NCBI GenBank assembly: GCA_947177925.1
Contig: CAMWWJ010000014.1
Location: 1-21,950 of the forward strand
Direction: 5' to 3'
DNA: 21,950 bases
DNA from: an uncultured Lachnospiraceae bacterium
Lineage (GTDB): Bacteria > Bacillota > Clostridia > Lachnospirales > Lachnospiraceae
This document shows, one piece after another, positions 1 to 8,282 of this stretch (its first letter is position 1; every line of letters begins with the position of its first letter). The notes beneath the pieces were generated by a model. It did no database searches, was not told the DNA's origin, and saw only the letters and a list, made by a program, of their open reading frames with translations. Position numbers and translations under genes: made by a program.

Positions 1-48
1 CCCCCAAGCCATCTACGTTCAAATAACTTCATATAAAAGGAGCAGAAA

Positions 49-1365
49 ATGGACCAACAGGAAAACAAAGCAGGACAAAATAACGAATCCTTTTATTTTA
101 TGCGGGAGACCATAAAAGAGCGTCCTGTGAACAGGAGAAAGCTTGTCCGCCGGACTATGATCACTGTATTTTCGGCAGTGGTATTCGGCATGGTTGCCTG
201 TTTTACTTTTTTGATATTAGAGCCTGTTATCAGCAATAAGCTGTATCCGGAGGAGATTACCAAGGTGGAATTTCCGGCAGAGGAAGAAGAGATTCTTCCG
301 GAATCCATGCTTACGGAAAATGATCTGCAGGAGGAGCTTGAAGCCAATATATTGCAGCAGATAGATACAGCGGATACAGGAGAGATATCTGTAGAAAAAT
401 ATGGAACTATTTATGAGAGCCTCTATGAACTGGCCGCCAGGTCGGAAGCTTTTATGACAACCGTCACCGGAGTAAGTCAGGACAGCGACTGGCTTCTGGG
501 TACCTTTGAAAATGAGAATAGTATTTCGGGTGTGGTCGTTGCCGATAATGGGGTGGAATATCTCATATTGGCAGAGGCTGCTCAATTGTCTGATGCCAGT
601 GAATATCATGTGGCTTTTCAAAACGGCATAGTAAGGGCGGCAGACCTGAAGGCTGTGGACCACCAGACGGGACTGGGGATATTCGGTGTAAAGTATTCCG
701 GAATGCGCCCGGAAGAAAAAGAAGGAATTGCCATTGCCCAGTTAGGCATCTCTAACAAAAGTACGATACTTGGAAGACCTGTGATTGCCATCGGAAGTCC
801 TTTGGGGCAGAGCGGTTCCCTGTCCTATGGTGTGGTAACGGCAACCGGAAATACTTTGAATGTAGCGGACGGGTTGTATAAAATACTGGATACGGATATG
901 TATGGAAGCGAGAATGCAAGCGGCGTGTTCATCAATTTGTCCGGAGAGGTTTTGGGAGTGATTACAAAGCAATCCATGGAACTAAGGAAGGGCGATATTT
1001 TGTCGGCAATTGCAATATCTGAGTTGAAAGGAAGCATTGAAAAGCTATCCAATGGGGAAACCCTTTCCTATGGAGGCATTCTTGGTATGGATGTAACAAG
1101 GGAGGCACATGAAAACGGAGGTATGCCTTATGGGGCATATGTAACGGAAGTAGAAATGCAGTCCCCGGCCATGGAAGCCGGTATTTTGAACAATGATGTA
1201 ATCGTGCGGGTGGAGACTACGGATATCAGTTCTTTTCAGGAATATAGAAATGTGATTTTGTCAAAGACGCCCGGCGATACCATAAAGCTTTTCATAAAAC
1301 GCTACAGCGGTGGGGAGTATATTGATATGGAAGTGGAAATGACCTTGAAGGAAGGAGAAAAATAA
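49..1365 (+). CDS. Membrane-anchored HtrA-like (S1C) protein with PDZ domain, catalytically dead
   Basis: 438 aa. A short cytoplasmic N-terminus rich in basic residues precedes one membrane segment at about 37-60. An acidic linker follows, then a trypsin-like fold at about 150-305 and a PDZ domain at about 342-432 (GGILGMDV, then SPAMEAGILNNDVIVRV). The order is that of HtrA/DegP proteases, but none of the triad is present. The His of the 'TNNHV' block aligns with Ala177 (LAEAAQL), the Asp of 'DLAVL' with Gly208 (GLGIF), and the Ser of 'GNSGG' with Ala290 (ENASGVF). It is therefore probably an exported scaffold or sensor that binds exposed C-termini through its PDZ domain. The reading frame is intact, so this looks like a maintained pseudoenzyme. 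The start follows an AAGGAG site about 7 bases upstream. Its stop overlaps the next start (TAATG), so the two are translationally coupled. The family is certain; the role is inferred. Confidence 0.85.
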   Translation: MDQQENKAGQNNESFYFMRETIKERPVNRRKLVRRTMITVFSAVVFGMVACFTFLILEPVISNKLYPEEITKVEFPAEEEEILPESMLTENDLQEELEANILQQIDTADTGEISVEKYGTIYESLYELAARSEAFMTTVTGVSQDSDWLLGTFENENSISGVVVADNGVEYLILAEAAQLSDASEYHVAFQNGIVRAADLKAVDHQTGLGIFGVKYSGMRPEEKEGIAIAQLGISNKSTILGRPVIAIGSPLGQSGSLSYGVVTATGNTLNVADGLYKILDTDMYGSENASGVFINLSGEVLGVITKQSMELRKGDILSAIAISELKGSIEKLSNGETLSYGGILGMDVTREAHENGGMPYGAYVTEVEMQSPAMEAGILNNDVIVRVETTDISSFQEYRNVILSKTPGDTIKLFIKRYSGGEYIDMEVEMTLKEGEK

Positions 1366-2309
1366 TGAAATATATTCAGGATTATAGAGAGGGAGACAGA
1401 GTATTTGACATATATTTGTGCAAATTTAAGCAGTCTGCCATAACAAAAAACGGGAAACCTTATGAAAACATTATTCTTCAGGATAAGACCGGAACAATAG
1501 ACGGGAAAATCTGGGAGCCAAACAGTGCAGGAATCGCGGATTTTGATGTGTTTGATTACATTGAAGTGTATGGTGAGGTAAATTCTTTTCAGGGAGCCAA
1601 CCAGATCAATATAAAACGGATTAGAAGATGTCAGGAAGGAGAATATAATCCTGCTGATTATCTTCCTGTCAGCAAAAAAAATATAGAGGATATGTTTGGA
1701 GAAATCCTTTCTTATATTAAAAAAATTGAAAATCCCTACATAAAAAAACTGTTGGAAAGCTTTTTTGTGGAGGATGAGGAGTTTATCAAGGCATTTAAAT
1801 CCTCGTCTGCCGCAAAGAGCGTACATCACGGATTTGTGGGAGGACTTTTAGAGCATAGCCTGAGTGTTACAAAGCTTTGCGATTATTATGTGAGCGCCTA
1901 TCCCATTTTAAACAGGGATCTGCTCATAGCATCCGCCATGCTTCATGATATAGGAAAGACCAGGGAATTATCCCTGTTTCCGAAAAATGATTATACGGAT
2001 GAAGGGCAGCTGTTAGGTCATATCGTAATCGGCAGTGAAATGATAGGGGAGAAAATCGCAAAAATACCGGATTTTCCCAAGAAAGTGGCCGGAGAAATCA
2101 AGCATTGTATATTGTCACATCATGGGGAATATGAATACGGTTCTCCCAAAAAGCCCGCTATTATTGAGGCAGTGGCGCTGAATTTTGCAGACAATACGGA
2201 TGCCAAAATGGAAACCTTTACCGAGCTTTTAGAGGGAACAAAGGAAACAGGCTGGCTTGGATATAACCGATTATTTGAATCCAATGTAAAGGCAACGGAA
2301 ATGGATTAG
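1365..2309 (+). CDS. yhaM: YhaM-type 3'-5' exoribonuclease (OB-fold plus HD domain)
   Basis: 314 aa, the same length as Bacillus YhaM. An OB-fold nucleic-acid-binding domain occupies about 8-90 (QDKTGTIDGKIW, then YGEVNSFQGANQINIKRI). A metal-dependent HD phosphohydrolase domain follows, with His154/155 and His164 (LLEHSLSV), the HD pair His194-Asp195 (AMLHDIGK) and His252/253 (LSHHGEYEYGSP). The family degrades RNA and single-stranded DNA from the 3' end in the cytoplasm and helps turn over short RNA fragments. Translation restarts on the TAATG overlap with the upstream protease-like gene, using the GGAGAAA run inside its 3' end. The methyltransferase gene follows after 24 bases, so the three are probably one transcript. 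All expected metal ligands are visible. Confidence 0.9.
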   Translation: MKYIQDYREGDRVFDIYLCKFKQSAITKNGKPYENIILQDKTGTIDGKIWEPNSAGIADFDVFDYIEVYGEVNSFQGANQINIKRIRRCQEGEYNPADYLPVSKKNIEDMFGEILSYIKKIENPYIKKLLESFFVEDEEFIKAFKSSSAAKSVHHGFVGGLLEHSLSVTKLCDYYVSAYPILNRDLLIASAMLHDIGKTRELSLFPKNDYTDEGQLLGHIVIGSEMIGEKIAKIPDFPKKVAGEIKHCILSHHGEYEYGSPKKPAIIEAVALNFADNTDAKMETFTELLEGTKETGWLGYNRLFESNVKATEMD

Positions 2310-2333
2310 CAATAGCTAACTTGGTGTGAGAAA

Positions 2334-3770
2334 ATGGAACAGATACATTTTAAGAAAAATGATTTAATAACGATTACCATTGAAGATATGGGTTCTGATG
2401 GCGAAGGTATCGGAAAGTGTCAGGGATATCCGATTTTTGTAAAGGATGCCATAATTGGAGATCTGGTACAGGCGAAAATCATGAAGGCAAAAAAGAATTA
2501 TGCCTATGGAAAGCTAGAGAAGGTGCTTAAGCCTTCTTCTTTTCGTGTTGAGCCGAAATGCGCATTTCACAGACAATGCGGCGGATGCCAGATTCAGGCA
2601 ATGAGCTACGAAAAGCAGTTGGAATGGAAGGAAAATAAAATAAAGAATAATTTGCAAAGAATCGGTGGATTTTCCAAAGAGCTGTTAGACCGGGTAATGG
2701 AGCCAATCGTAGGAATGGAAGAGCCGTATCATTATAGAAATAAGGCACAGTATCCCATTGGGACGGATAAAGAGGGAAAGCTGATTGCAGGCTTCTATGC
2801 GGGAAGGACACATTCTATAGTGGCAAATACCGACTGCTGTCTGGGTCCAAAGGAAAATAAAATCATACTGGAATATATCCTTGCATTTATGGAGAAATAT
2901 CACATCCCTGCCTATCATGAGCAAAGCGGAGAAGGCCTGGTGCGCCATGTATTGATCCGTACCGGCTTTGCTACGGGGGAAATCATGGTCTGCCTTGTGA
3001 TAAACGGAAAATGCCTTCCAAAGAGTAAGGAATTTGTAGAAGGTTTGCGTGGGCTTACCTTGGAAAAAAAGATTGTGAGTATTTCCATCAGCCCAAATAC
3101 AAAAAACACCAATGTCATTATGGGTGACAGAGCGGAAACCCTATGGGGAAAGTCTTATATTGAAGATTATATCGGAGAAACCAAATTCAGGATTTCGCCC
3201 TTGTCCTTTTATCAGGTAAACCCGGTCCAGACGGAAAAGCTTTATGGACTGGCATTGGAATATGCAGGATTGACAGGAAAGGAAACCGTATGGGATTTAT
3301 ATTGTGGAATCGGAACAATTTCCTTGTTTCTGGCAAAAAAGGCTAAGCAGGTTTACGGCGTGGAAATCGTGCCCCAGGCCATTGAAGATGCAAAACAGAA
3401 TGCCCGGATAAATCATATTGAAAATGCGGAGTTTTTTGTGGGAAAGGCTGAGGAAGTACTGCCTAAGAAGTATGAAGAAGAACGGATTTATGCGGATGTA
3501 ATTGTAGTGGATCCGCCAAGGAAGGGGTGCGACGAAGCATGTCTGAATACGATGGTGAGGATGCAGCCGGAGAGGATTGTGTATGTGAGCTGTGACAGCG
3601 CTACGTTGGCGAGGGATTTGAAGTATCTTGGGGAGAATGGGTATGAAGTTGTGAGAGGCAGAGGGGTGGATCAGTTTGGGCATAGTGGGCATGTGGAATG
3701 TGTAGTGTTGCTTTCCAAACTTCATACAAAACAGAATATAGAAGTGGAATTGAAAACGAGTGAGATTTAA
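2334..3770 (+). CDS. rlmD: RlmD/TrmA-family 23S rRNA (uracil-C5)-methyltransferase, C-terminal tail lost by frameshift
   Basis: 478 aa. An N-terminal TRAM RNA-binding domain (about 1-60) is followed by the 4Fe-4S cysteines Cys76, Cys82, Cys85 and Cys168/169 (CAFHRQCGGC, DCCLG). The SAM-binding Rossmann fold carries DLYCGIGT at 321-328 and the substrate loop VVDPPRKG. The nucleophile is Cys420 (YVSCDSATLARDL). It methylates a uracil in 23S rRNA using SAM. All catalytic parts are present. The protein ends at VELKTSEI. One base out of frame, the DNA continues as DLTAAESKATYEEIK, which is the start of the C-terminal extension common in clostridial members, so the current stop comes from a frameshift near 3755-3770. 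The start at 2334 has only a weak GGTGTGAG site. The 3' end of this gene type is a known integration hot spot in Firmicutes, which suits the island that follows. Confidence 0.9.
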   Translation: MEQIHFKKNDLITITIEDMGSDGEGIGKCQGYPIFVKDAIIGDLVQAKIMKAKKNYAYGKLEKVLKPSSFRVEPKCAFHRQCGGCQIQAMSYEKQLEWKENKIKNNLQRIGGFSKELLDRVMEPIVGMEEPYHYRNKAQYPIGTDKEGKLIAGFYAGRTHSIVANTDCCLGPKENKIILEYILAFMEKYHIPAYHEQSGEGLVRHVLIRTGFATGEIMVCLVINGKCLPKSKEFVEGLRGLTLEKKIVSISISPNTKNTNVIMGDRAETLWGKSYIEDYIGETKFRISPLSFYQVNPVQTEKLYGLALEYAGLTGKETVWDLYCGIGTISLFLAKKAKQVYGVEIVPQAIEDAKQNARINHIENAEFFVGKAEEVLPKKYEEERIYADVIVVDPPRKGCDEACLNTMVRMQPERIVYVSCDSATLARDLKYLGENGYEVVRGRGVDQFGHSGHVECVVLLSKLHTKQNIEVELKTSEI

Positions 3771-3772
3771 CG

Positions 3773-3996
3773 GCGGCGGAGAGCAAAGCCACATATGAGG
3801 AGATTAAGGATTATGTACTGGAGCATACGGGATTGAAAGTCAGTAGCTTGTATATCGCACAGGTAAAGAAAAAAGTGGGATTAAGGAAAGAGAAAACTAT
3901 AACAAACCCAAATGTGATAGTTCAAAAAAACTAATTTGCACTGCTGAAAAAGAGGAAGCAATAAAAGATGTATTTATATATTTTAAGATGATTTAA
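3773..3996 (+). pseudogene. Relic of the RlmD C-terminal extension (tail copy A)
   Basis: Read from 3773 this encodes AAESKATYEEIKDYVLEH, then TGLKVSSLYIAQVKKK. After a further frame slip it ends as KEEAIKDVFIYFKMI and a stop at 3994-3996. These pieces match, in order, the C-terminal extension that many clostridial RlmD-like methyltransferases carry (family knowledge). The segment is separated from the intact core by the frameshift at the end of rlmD and has at least one more shift inside, so it is decayed coding DNA. Related, more degraded copies lie downstream. Confidence 0.75.
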
Positions 3997-4020
3997 AAAC
4001 TGAAAGATAAAATTTCACAT

Positions 4021-4065
4021 AGAGTATTTGCTTAAATCGAAATGATAAGCAGATGCTCTATTTTT
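4021..4065 (+). terminator. Rho-independent terminator after the rlmD tail
   Basis: The arms AGAGTATTTGCTTA (4021-4034) and TAAGCAGATGCTCT (4046-4059) form a 14-bp stem with two G-U pairs and an 11-base loop, followed by ATTTTT. It lies 25 bases after the relic stop, where the original methyltransferase gene would have ended. Confidence 0.8.
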
Positions 4066-4094
4066 CTCGCTAAAAATCTGAAGGAAGGAGGTTA

Positions 4095-4175
4095 ATGGAA
4101 CATGATGAAACAAGATTCAAAATTCCTATTGCAGTAAAGATAGATAACGAGGATAATGTTGTTTTCGTGGAATGA
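4095..4175 (+). CDS. Very short ORF (26 aa), probably a gene relic
   Basis: A strong AAGGAGG site (4085-4091) stands just before the ATG. The product starts MEHDETRFKIPIAVKIDN and stops after 26 codons. Two stops later, the same frame continues as KNVGLNVSI. That short motif also occurs near the C-terminus of the AlbA_2 gene downstream. I read this as the stump of a larger gene, possibly a deleted relative of its neighbour, but a real micro-peptide cannot be ruled out. No family recognised. Confidence 0.3.
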   Translation: MEHDETRFKIPIAVKIDNEDNVVFVE

Positions 4176-4208
4176 TAGAAAAATGTCGGTTTGAATGTCA
4201 GCATATAA

Positions 4209-4237
4209 TTGACTTTTGTCGGTATACTATATATAAT
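4209..4237 (+). promoter_or_regulatory. Sigma-A-type promoter of the AlbA_2 gene
   Basis: TTGACT (4209-4214) and TATAAT (4232-4237) are separated by exactly 17 bases, a near-consensus vegetative promoter. A GAGGTG ribosome site (4245-4250) and the ATG at 4258 follow, so the 5' leader is very short. Confidence 0.8.
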
Positions 4238-4257
4238 GCAAATTGAGGTGATGTGAA

Positions 4258-5589
4258 ATGCCAAAATATATTGAATCAGAATCTATGGAGTTGAAAGAAA
4301 AATATACGGATGTTATCTGCAAAGAAATTGTTTCATTTTTAAATGCTTCCGGTGGCACAATTGTCGTCGGTGTTAAAGATGATGGAACGGTTGTCGGTGT
4401 TGATAAAATTGATGAAACCTTTAAGAAAATATCTGATATTATAACTACGCAAATTGAACCCAACCCACAAGATGAAGTGAGTTCGGAAATCCGATTTGAA
4501 GATGGAAAAACATTGATTATTGTTAATGTATCAAAGGGAATTAAACATATTTATTGTAAGAAGAAATATGGCTTTTCATCTGCTGGCTGTTCAATAAGAG
4601 TTGGAACGACTTGCAGAGAAATGACAACTGAACAGATTCGAGTTCGATACGAAAATAAATTTATTGATTCAGAATATATGTTAAAAAAGAGAGCAAGTCA
4701 ATTGAATTTATCATTTAAAGAATTGAAGATTTATTATAGTGCAAAAGATTATCACTTAGATGATAAAACTTTCGAAGCAAACTTGAATTTAAGAAATCAA
4801 AATGGTGATTACAATCTTTTAGCTGAATTATTAGCAGATAAAAATAATGTTCCTTTGATATTTGTGAAGTTTAAGGGAAAAGATAAATCGGCGATTTCTG
4901 AACGAAGTGATTATGGACATAGGTGTATTATTACTTCTTATGATAAAATCAAAAATCGTCTTCAAGCAGAAAACATCTGCATTTCTGATACAACAGTTAG
5001 ACCAAGAAAAGATACTTATTTATTTGATTTTGATTGTGTCAATGAAGCAATATTAAACGCCTTGGTTCATAATGACTGGACAATTACAGAACCACAAATT
5101 TCAATGTTTGACAATCGTTTGGAAATTTTATCTCATGGTGGTCTGCCAAGTGGTCTGCCAAAAGAGCAATTCTTTGAAGGAATCAGTAAACCAAGAAATG
5201 CAACACTAATGAGAATTTTTCTCAGCATAGGATTAACCGAACATACTGGACATGGGATTCCAACCATTGTAAAGAAGTATGGAGAAGAAGTTTTTGAAAT
5301 AGAAGATAACTATATCCGTTGTACAATTCCATTTGATGAAGAAGTTTTGAATAAGTTAAAAACTGAAAATGTCGGTTTGAATGTCGGTTTGAATGTCGGT
5401 TTGAACAAAACTGAAAAGAAAGTTGTTTCTTTGCTAATAGAAGATTCGGAATACACTTCTGATGAATTGGCTGCAAAGATAGGTGTGACAAAAAGAACCA
5501 TAGAACGTGCATTTATTTCTCTGCAGAATAAAAAAGTCATAGAAAGAGTTGGTTCAAAGCGTGATGGGAGTTGGATTGTCATTCAATAA
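4258..5589 (+). CDS. AlbA_2 (Schlafen-type) / HATPase_c_4 protein with C-terminal winged helix
   Basis: 443 aa. The N-terminal AlbA_2 domain spans about 5-125 (ESMELKEKY, then FLNASGGTIVVGVKDDGTV VGVD split across the core strands). A GHKL-type ATP-binding domain at about 255-345 has NEAILNALVHNDW and the glycine box TGHGIP (330-335). A flexible NVGLNVGLNVGLN hinge lies at 371-383, and a winged-helix DNA-binding domain at about 390-443. Proteins of this build are usually annotated as transcriptional regulators or ATP-dependent DNA-binding proteins, and they are frequent in mobile and defence islands. The gene has its own strong promoter and a terminator-like hairpin after it, so it is a single-gene cassette. 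It is more AT-rich than rlmD, which suggests horizontal gain. Its biological target is unknown. Confidence 0.85.
   Translation: MPKYIESESMELKEKYTDVICKEIVSFLNASGGTIVVGVKDDGTVVGVDKIDETFKKISDIITTQIEPNPQDEVSSEIRFEDGKTLIIVNVSKGIKHIYCKKKYGFSSAGCSIRVGTTCREMTTEQIRVRYENKFIDSEYMLKKRASQLNLSFKELKIYYSAKDYHLDDKTFEANLNLRNQNGDYNLLAELLADKNNVPLIFVKFKGKDKSAISERSDYGHRCIITSYDKIKNRLQAENICISDTTVRPRKDTYLFDFDCVNEAILNALVHNDWTITEPQISMFDNRLEILSHGGLPSGLPKEQFFEGISKPRNATLMRIFLSIGLTEHTGHGIPTIVKKYGEEVFEIEDNYIRCTIPFDEEVLNKLKTENVGLNVGLNVGLNKTEKKVVSLLIEDSEYTSDELAAKIGVTKRTIERAFISLQNKKVIERVGSKRDGSWIVIQ
5368..5406 (+). repeat. 12-bp in-frame tandem repeat coding VGLN
   Basis: The unit AATGTCGGTTTG occurs three times in a row, followed by AAC. 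It encodes the NVGLNVGLNVGLN hinge between the ATPase and winged-helix domains. Copy number could change by slippage without breaking the frame. Confidence 0.9.
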
Positions 5590-5595
5590 TTATAT

Positions 5596-5632
5596 GTAAA
5601 AAATCAACGGCAGCTCCAGTTGTATTTTTTAC
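5596..5632 (+). terminator. Terminator-like hairpin after the AlbA_2 gene
   Basis: GTAAAAAATCAAC (5596-5608) pairs with GTTGTATTTTTTAC (5619-5632) across a 10-base loop, with one bulged base. The A/T stem ends in T6 on the right arm and A6 on the left, so it could stop transcription from either side. Confidence 0.6.
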
Positions 5633-5648
5633 ATCGAAATTAATATAT

Positions 5649-5895
5649 GACTGGTTTGGGCAAATAAAAAACAAGATGAGACAATCGTGTTGCTCTCAAA
5701 ACTACATTTAAAAAGCATATTAGAGTGGAATTTCTGATTGATGAAATGGACTTAACATGTGTTGAGAATAAAGTTACTTATAAACAAATTCCAGATTATG
5801 TGCTTGAAAAGTATGGATTTAAAGTATCTAATTTTAAATCGCACAGGTTAAGAAAAAGCTATTATGTATATACTCAGGCATTTTCAAATGGCTTT
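5649..5895 (+). pseudogene. Decayed second copy of an RlmD-type 3' end (tail copy B)
   Basis: Reading across frame slips gives DWFG, then ETIVLLSKL, then VEFLIDEMDLT, then ENKVTYKQIPDYVLEKYG, FKVSN and finally IAQVKKK. These are the same blocks, in the same order, as the end of rlmD plus its tail at 3680-3890. At least three frameshifts make it non-functional. It fills the gap between the AlbA_2 gene and the RloC-like gene. The 63-codon frame open at 5725-5916 is part of this relic and not a separate gene. Confidence 0.7.
5804..5832 (+). promoter_or_regulatory. Candidate promoter for the RloC-like gene
   Basis: TTGAAA (5804-5809), 17 bases, TCTAAT (5827-5832). Each box is one or two bases from consensus. 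It lies inside tail copy B, 78 bases before the ATG, suggesting the relic now serves as the 5' leader. Confidence 0.35.
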
Positions 5896-5909
5896 AATGG
5901 GAGGATAAG

Positions 5910-8282
5910 ATGCTAAAAAAGATAAAGTTTAAAGGCGGTTTTTTTACTGAAGAAACTGAGTTGGAATTATTTATGCATGAAGACAGAATATCACTTCTTT
6001 ACGGAAAAAATGGTTCTGGAAAGAGTACAATTTCTAAGGCTGTGCGTAAGGCAAAAGGGGATGTAGTTGATGATATAGTCCAAGCTGCATTATTTGGTCA
6101 GGAAGATGCTGCTTTTTCAGATACTCAGTGCATTCATGTGTTTAATGAAGATTATGTTAGTTCACGTGTTAAAATACGAGATGATGGGCTAAACACAATT
6201 ATTCTTTTGGGTGAGTTGGGTGATCTTGAAGATAAAATATTGGATTTGGAGCTTAGAATTGAGGCTGAATCTAACAGAAATACTGAACTCAAAATGACTG
6301 CTGACGAATATAAAGACAGAGATAGCAAAAAATCTCCAAGTAACTGTAGATTTCAGATTAACCTTGGATTGTCTGGGGATGGAAATTGGGCTGAACGAGA
6401 AAAGATTATTAATAATGGTAAACGCAATGCTAGCGTTACGGATAAAGTAATTGATTCTATTATTGCGTTGCAACCTGCTGAAACATTGGCGGATTTAAGA
6501 AAACGTTATGAAGAGAATCTTCAACTGTTAAGGCAGGTAAGGGAAAATGAAGCAGCTCAGATCAGAAGTACTGTGAAACTGAATGTCCCATATAATGAAA
6601 AGGTATTACAAAATCTTCTTTCACAGAAAGTTGAAAGACCTACGTTGTCAGATCGTGAGCAATATCTTCTTCAGCTTATTGATGACGGGAAATTAGATCA
6701 AATTAATGAAATGAAGTCAGTATTTTCAAAAGAAAAAACAAAGAAATGTCCTTTTTGCTTTCAGGAAATCTCGGATCAAGGGAAGCATGATTTGATTAGT
6801 AGTATAGAGAAAGTATTATCGAAAGAAGTTGATATTCACGAGAAAAACCTCAAAAAATGCATCATACAGGAATTGAACGTTGATTTTTCTGGCATGGATG
6901 TCTTAAATTCACCTAATTATATGAAATGTAAAGATGTAGTGGAAGAAATTAATAAGGAGATATTTAAGATACGAGAAATTATTGTTAAAAAGATTAACCA
7001 TCCATATACACCTATTACTGATTTTGAGAGCTACCTGATTGATAAACTTGAACAATATGAGTTGTTTAGGACTAAGCTGCAGCAGGAAATAGAAACTTAC
7101 AACAATGCAGTTAAAAAAATTGAAACGCTTAAAAGAAATCTCACTACTGATAGTGCGGCCATTGCGAATTATGAGATTTCTAGAGATATTAAGTTATGGA
7201 AGCAAGCCTTGGGGGATCAGAAGCAAGCTGATGAAGCATTAAAAGAATCTGATGAGAAAATCAAAAATCTCAATGATGAGCTGAATGTTTTAATATCTCG
7301 AAAGAAAAATATAAGAATAGCAGTCAGCTTGATTAATAAGAGTCTCAGATATGTGTTCTTTTCAAAGAATAGATTAGAAATCAAAGTTGAGGATGATAAA
7401 TATGTATTGTATGCCCACGGAAAAGCAGTAAAGCCTAACAATGTGTCTGTTGGTGAAAGAAATATTATTGCTTTATGCTACTTTTTTACAGAACTGATTA
7501 TGAATCAGGAGGCGAAAGACGGGTATTCAAAAAAACTAATCCTTGTTATTGATGATCCTGTATCAAGTTTTGATTTTGAAAACAAAGTGGGAATTATGTC
7601 ACTGCTGAAAGCTAAGGTAGCCGATATTATTAAAACCAATCCAGAAAGCCAAATTCTAGTGATGACACATGATATTCAGTGTTTATATGATCTTCAAAAA
7701 ATTGGAGAGGAGGTTTGTAACGAATATAAGAGAGAAAGCAACGGACAAAAGAAAGTTACATATGCTTGTTGTGAATTGAAAAACAAAGAGATTATCCCAT
7801 TCAGTTATACAAAACGAAACGAATATTCTGAGATTTTGAAGACGGTATATGATTATGCTTGTGGTAAGAATGAGAATGACGCTCTGCTTGTTGGGAACTC
7901 AATGCGACGAGTGATGGAGGCATTCTCAACATTTGTGTATAAAAAAGGAATAGCAGAGATTTCCTGTGATGATACGATTTTACAACAGATTGGAGATAAA
8001 GATTACATTGATTATTTCAAGAATCTAATGTACAGGCTTGTGCTTAATGGTGATAGTCACATGCTAGAGAGAACAAATAGTCTGGATGACATGGATTATT
8101 TGCATTTTTTAAGTGATGAAGAACGACGAAGAACTGCACAGGAAGTTATATGTTTCATTTACTTATTAAACAAGAAACATGTTTTGGCGCATTTGGAAGG
8201 AAAACAAAACATTGAAACTAACATTCAAAAGTGGTGTGCAGACATAAAAAGCTTTTGCGCAGGTGATGAAGTAACGGTGTGA
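5910..8282 (+). CDS. RloC/PrrC-like AAA_13 ATPase with zinc hook and putative anticodon nuclease domain
   Basis: 790 aa, typical length for RloC. A split ABC ATPase head has Walker A GKNGSGKST (32-40), signature SVGERN (513-518), Walker B LVIDDPVSSFD (Asp548-Asp549) and the switch His587 (MTHDIQ). The long middle region is coiled coil and carries a CxxC hook, Cys280 and Cys283 (KKCPFCFQ), as in RloC and Rad50 but not PrrC. The C-terminal part has Arg666-xxx-Glu670 (MRRVMEAF) and His717 (NGDSHML), which resembles the Arg-Glu-His triad of PrrC/RloC anticodon nucleases. The family stops phage growth by cutting tRNA anticodon loops; the role here is inferred from that. The GGGAGG site (5899-5904) and ATG lie at the edge of tail copy B. 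No restriction-modification genes are adjacent, consistent with a stand-alone RloC-type system and not PrrC. High confidence for the ATPase, moderate for the nuclease. Confidence 0.82.
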   Translation: MLKKIKFKGGFFTEETELELFMHEDRISLLYGKNGSGKSTISKAVRKAKGDVVDDIVQAALFGQEDAAFSDTQCIHVFNEDYVSSRVKIRDDGLNTIILLGELGDLEDKILDLELRIEAESNRNTELKMTADEYKDRDSKKSPSNCRFQINLGLSGDGNWAEREKIINNGKRNASVTDKVIDSIIALQPAETLADLRKRYEENLQLLRQVRENEAAQIRSTVKLNVPYNEKVLQNLLSQKVERPTLSDREQYLLQLIDDGKLDQINEMKSVFSKEKTKKCPFCFQEISDQGKHDLISSIEKVLSKEVDIHEKNLKKCIIQELNVDFSGMDVLNSPNYMKCKDVVEEINKEIFKIREIIVKKINHPYTPITDFESYLIDKLEQYELFRTKLQQEIETYNNAVKKIETLKRNLTTDSAAIANYEISRDIKLWKQALGDQKQADEALKESDEKIKNLNDELNVLISRKKNIRIAVSLINKSLRYVFFSKNRLEIKVEDDKYVLYAHGKAVKPNNVSVGERNIIALCYFFTELIMNQEAKDGYSKKLILVIDDPVSSFDFENKVGIMSLLKAKVADIIKTNPESQILVMTHDIQCLYDLQKIGEEVCNEYKRESNGQKKVTYACCELKNKEIIPFSYTKRNEYSEILKTVYDYACGKNENDALLVGNSMRRVMEAFSTFVYKKGIAEISCDDTILQQIGDKDYIDYFKNLMYRLVLNGDSHMLERTNSLDDMDYLHFLSDEERRRTAQEVICFIYLLNKKHVLAHLEGKQNIETNIQKWCADIKSFCAGDEVTV

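Noticed and set aside
5368..5406. Short tandem repeat as a CRISPR array or regulatory iteron
   Set aside because: The units are contiguous 12-mers in frame within a protein hinge, without spacers.
5222..5582. Minus-strand open frames over the VGLN repeat
   Set aside because: They are antisense shadows of the AlbA_2 gene. Their repeats simply mirror the coding repeat.
5725..5916. 63-codon ORF before the RloC-like gene as a separate small protein
   Set aside because: Its sequence matches the methyltransferase tail, with frame slips on both sides, so it is part of a relic.
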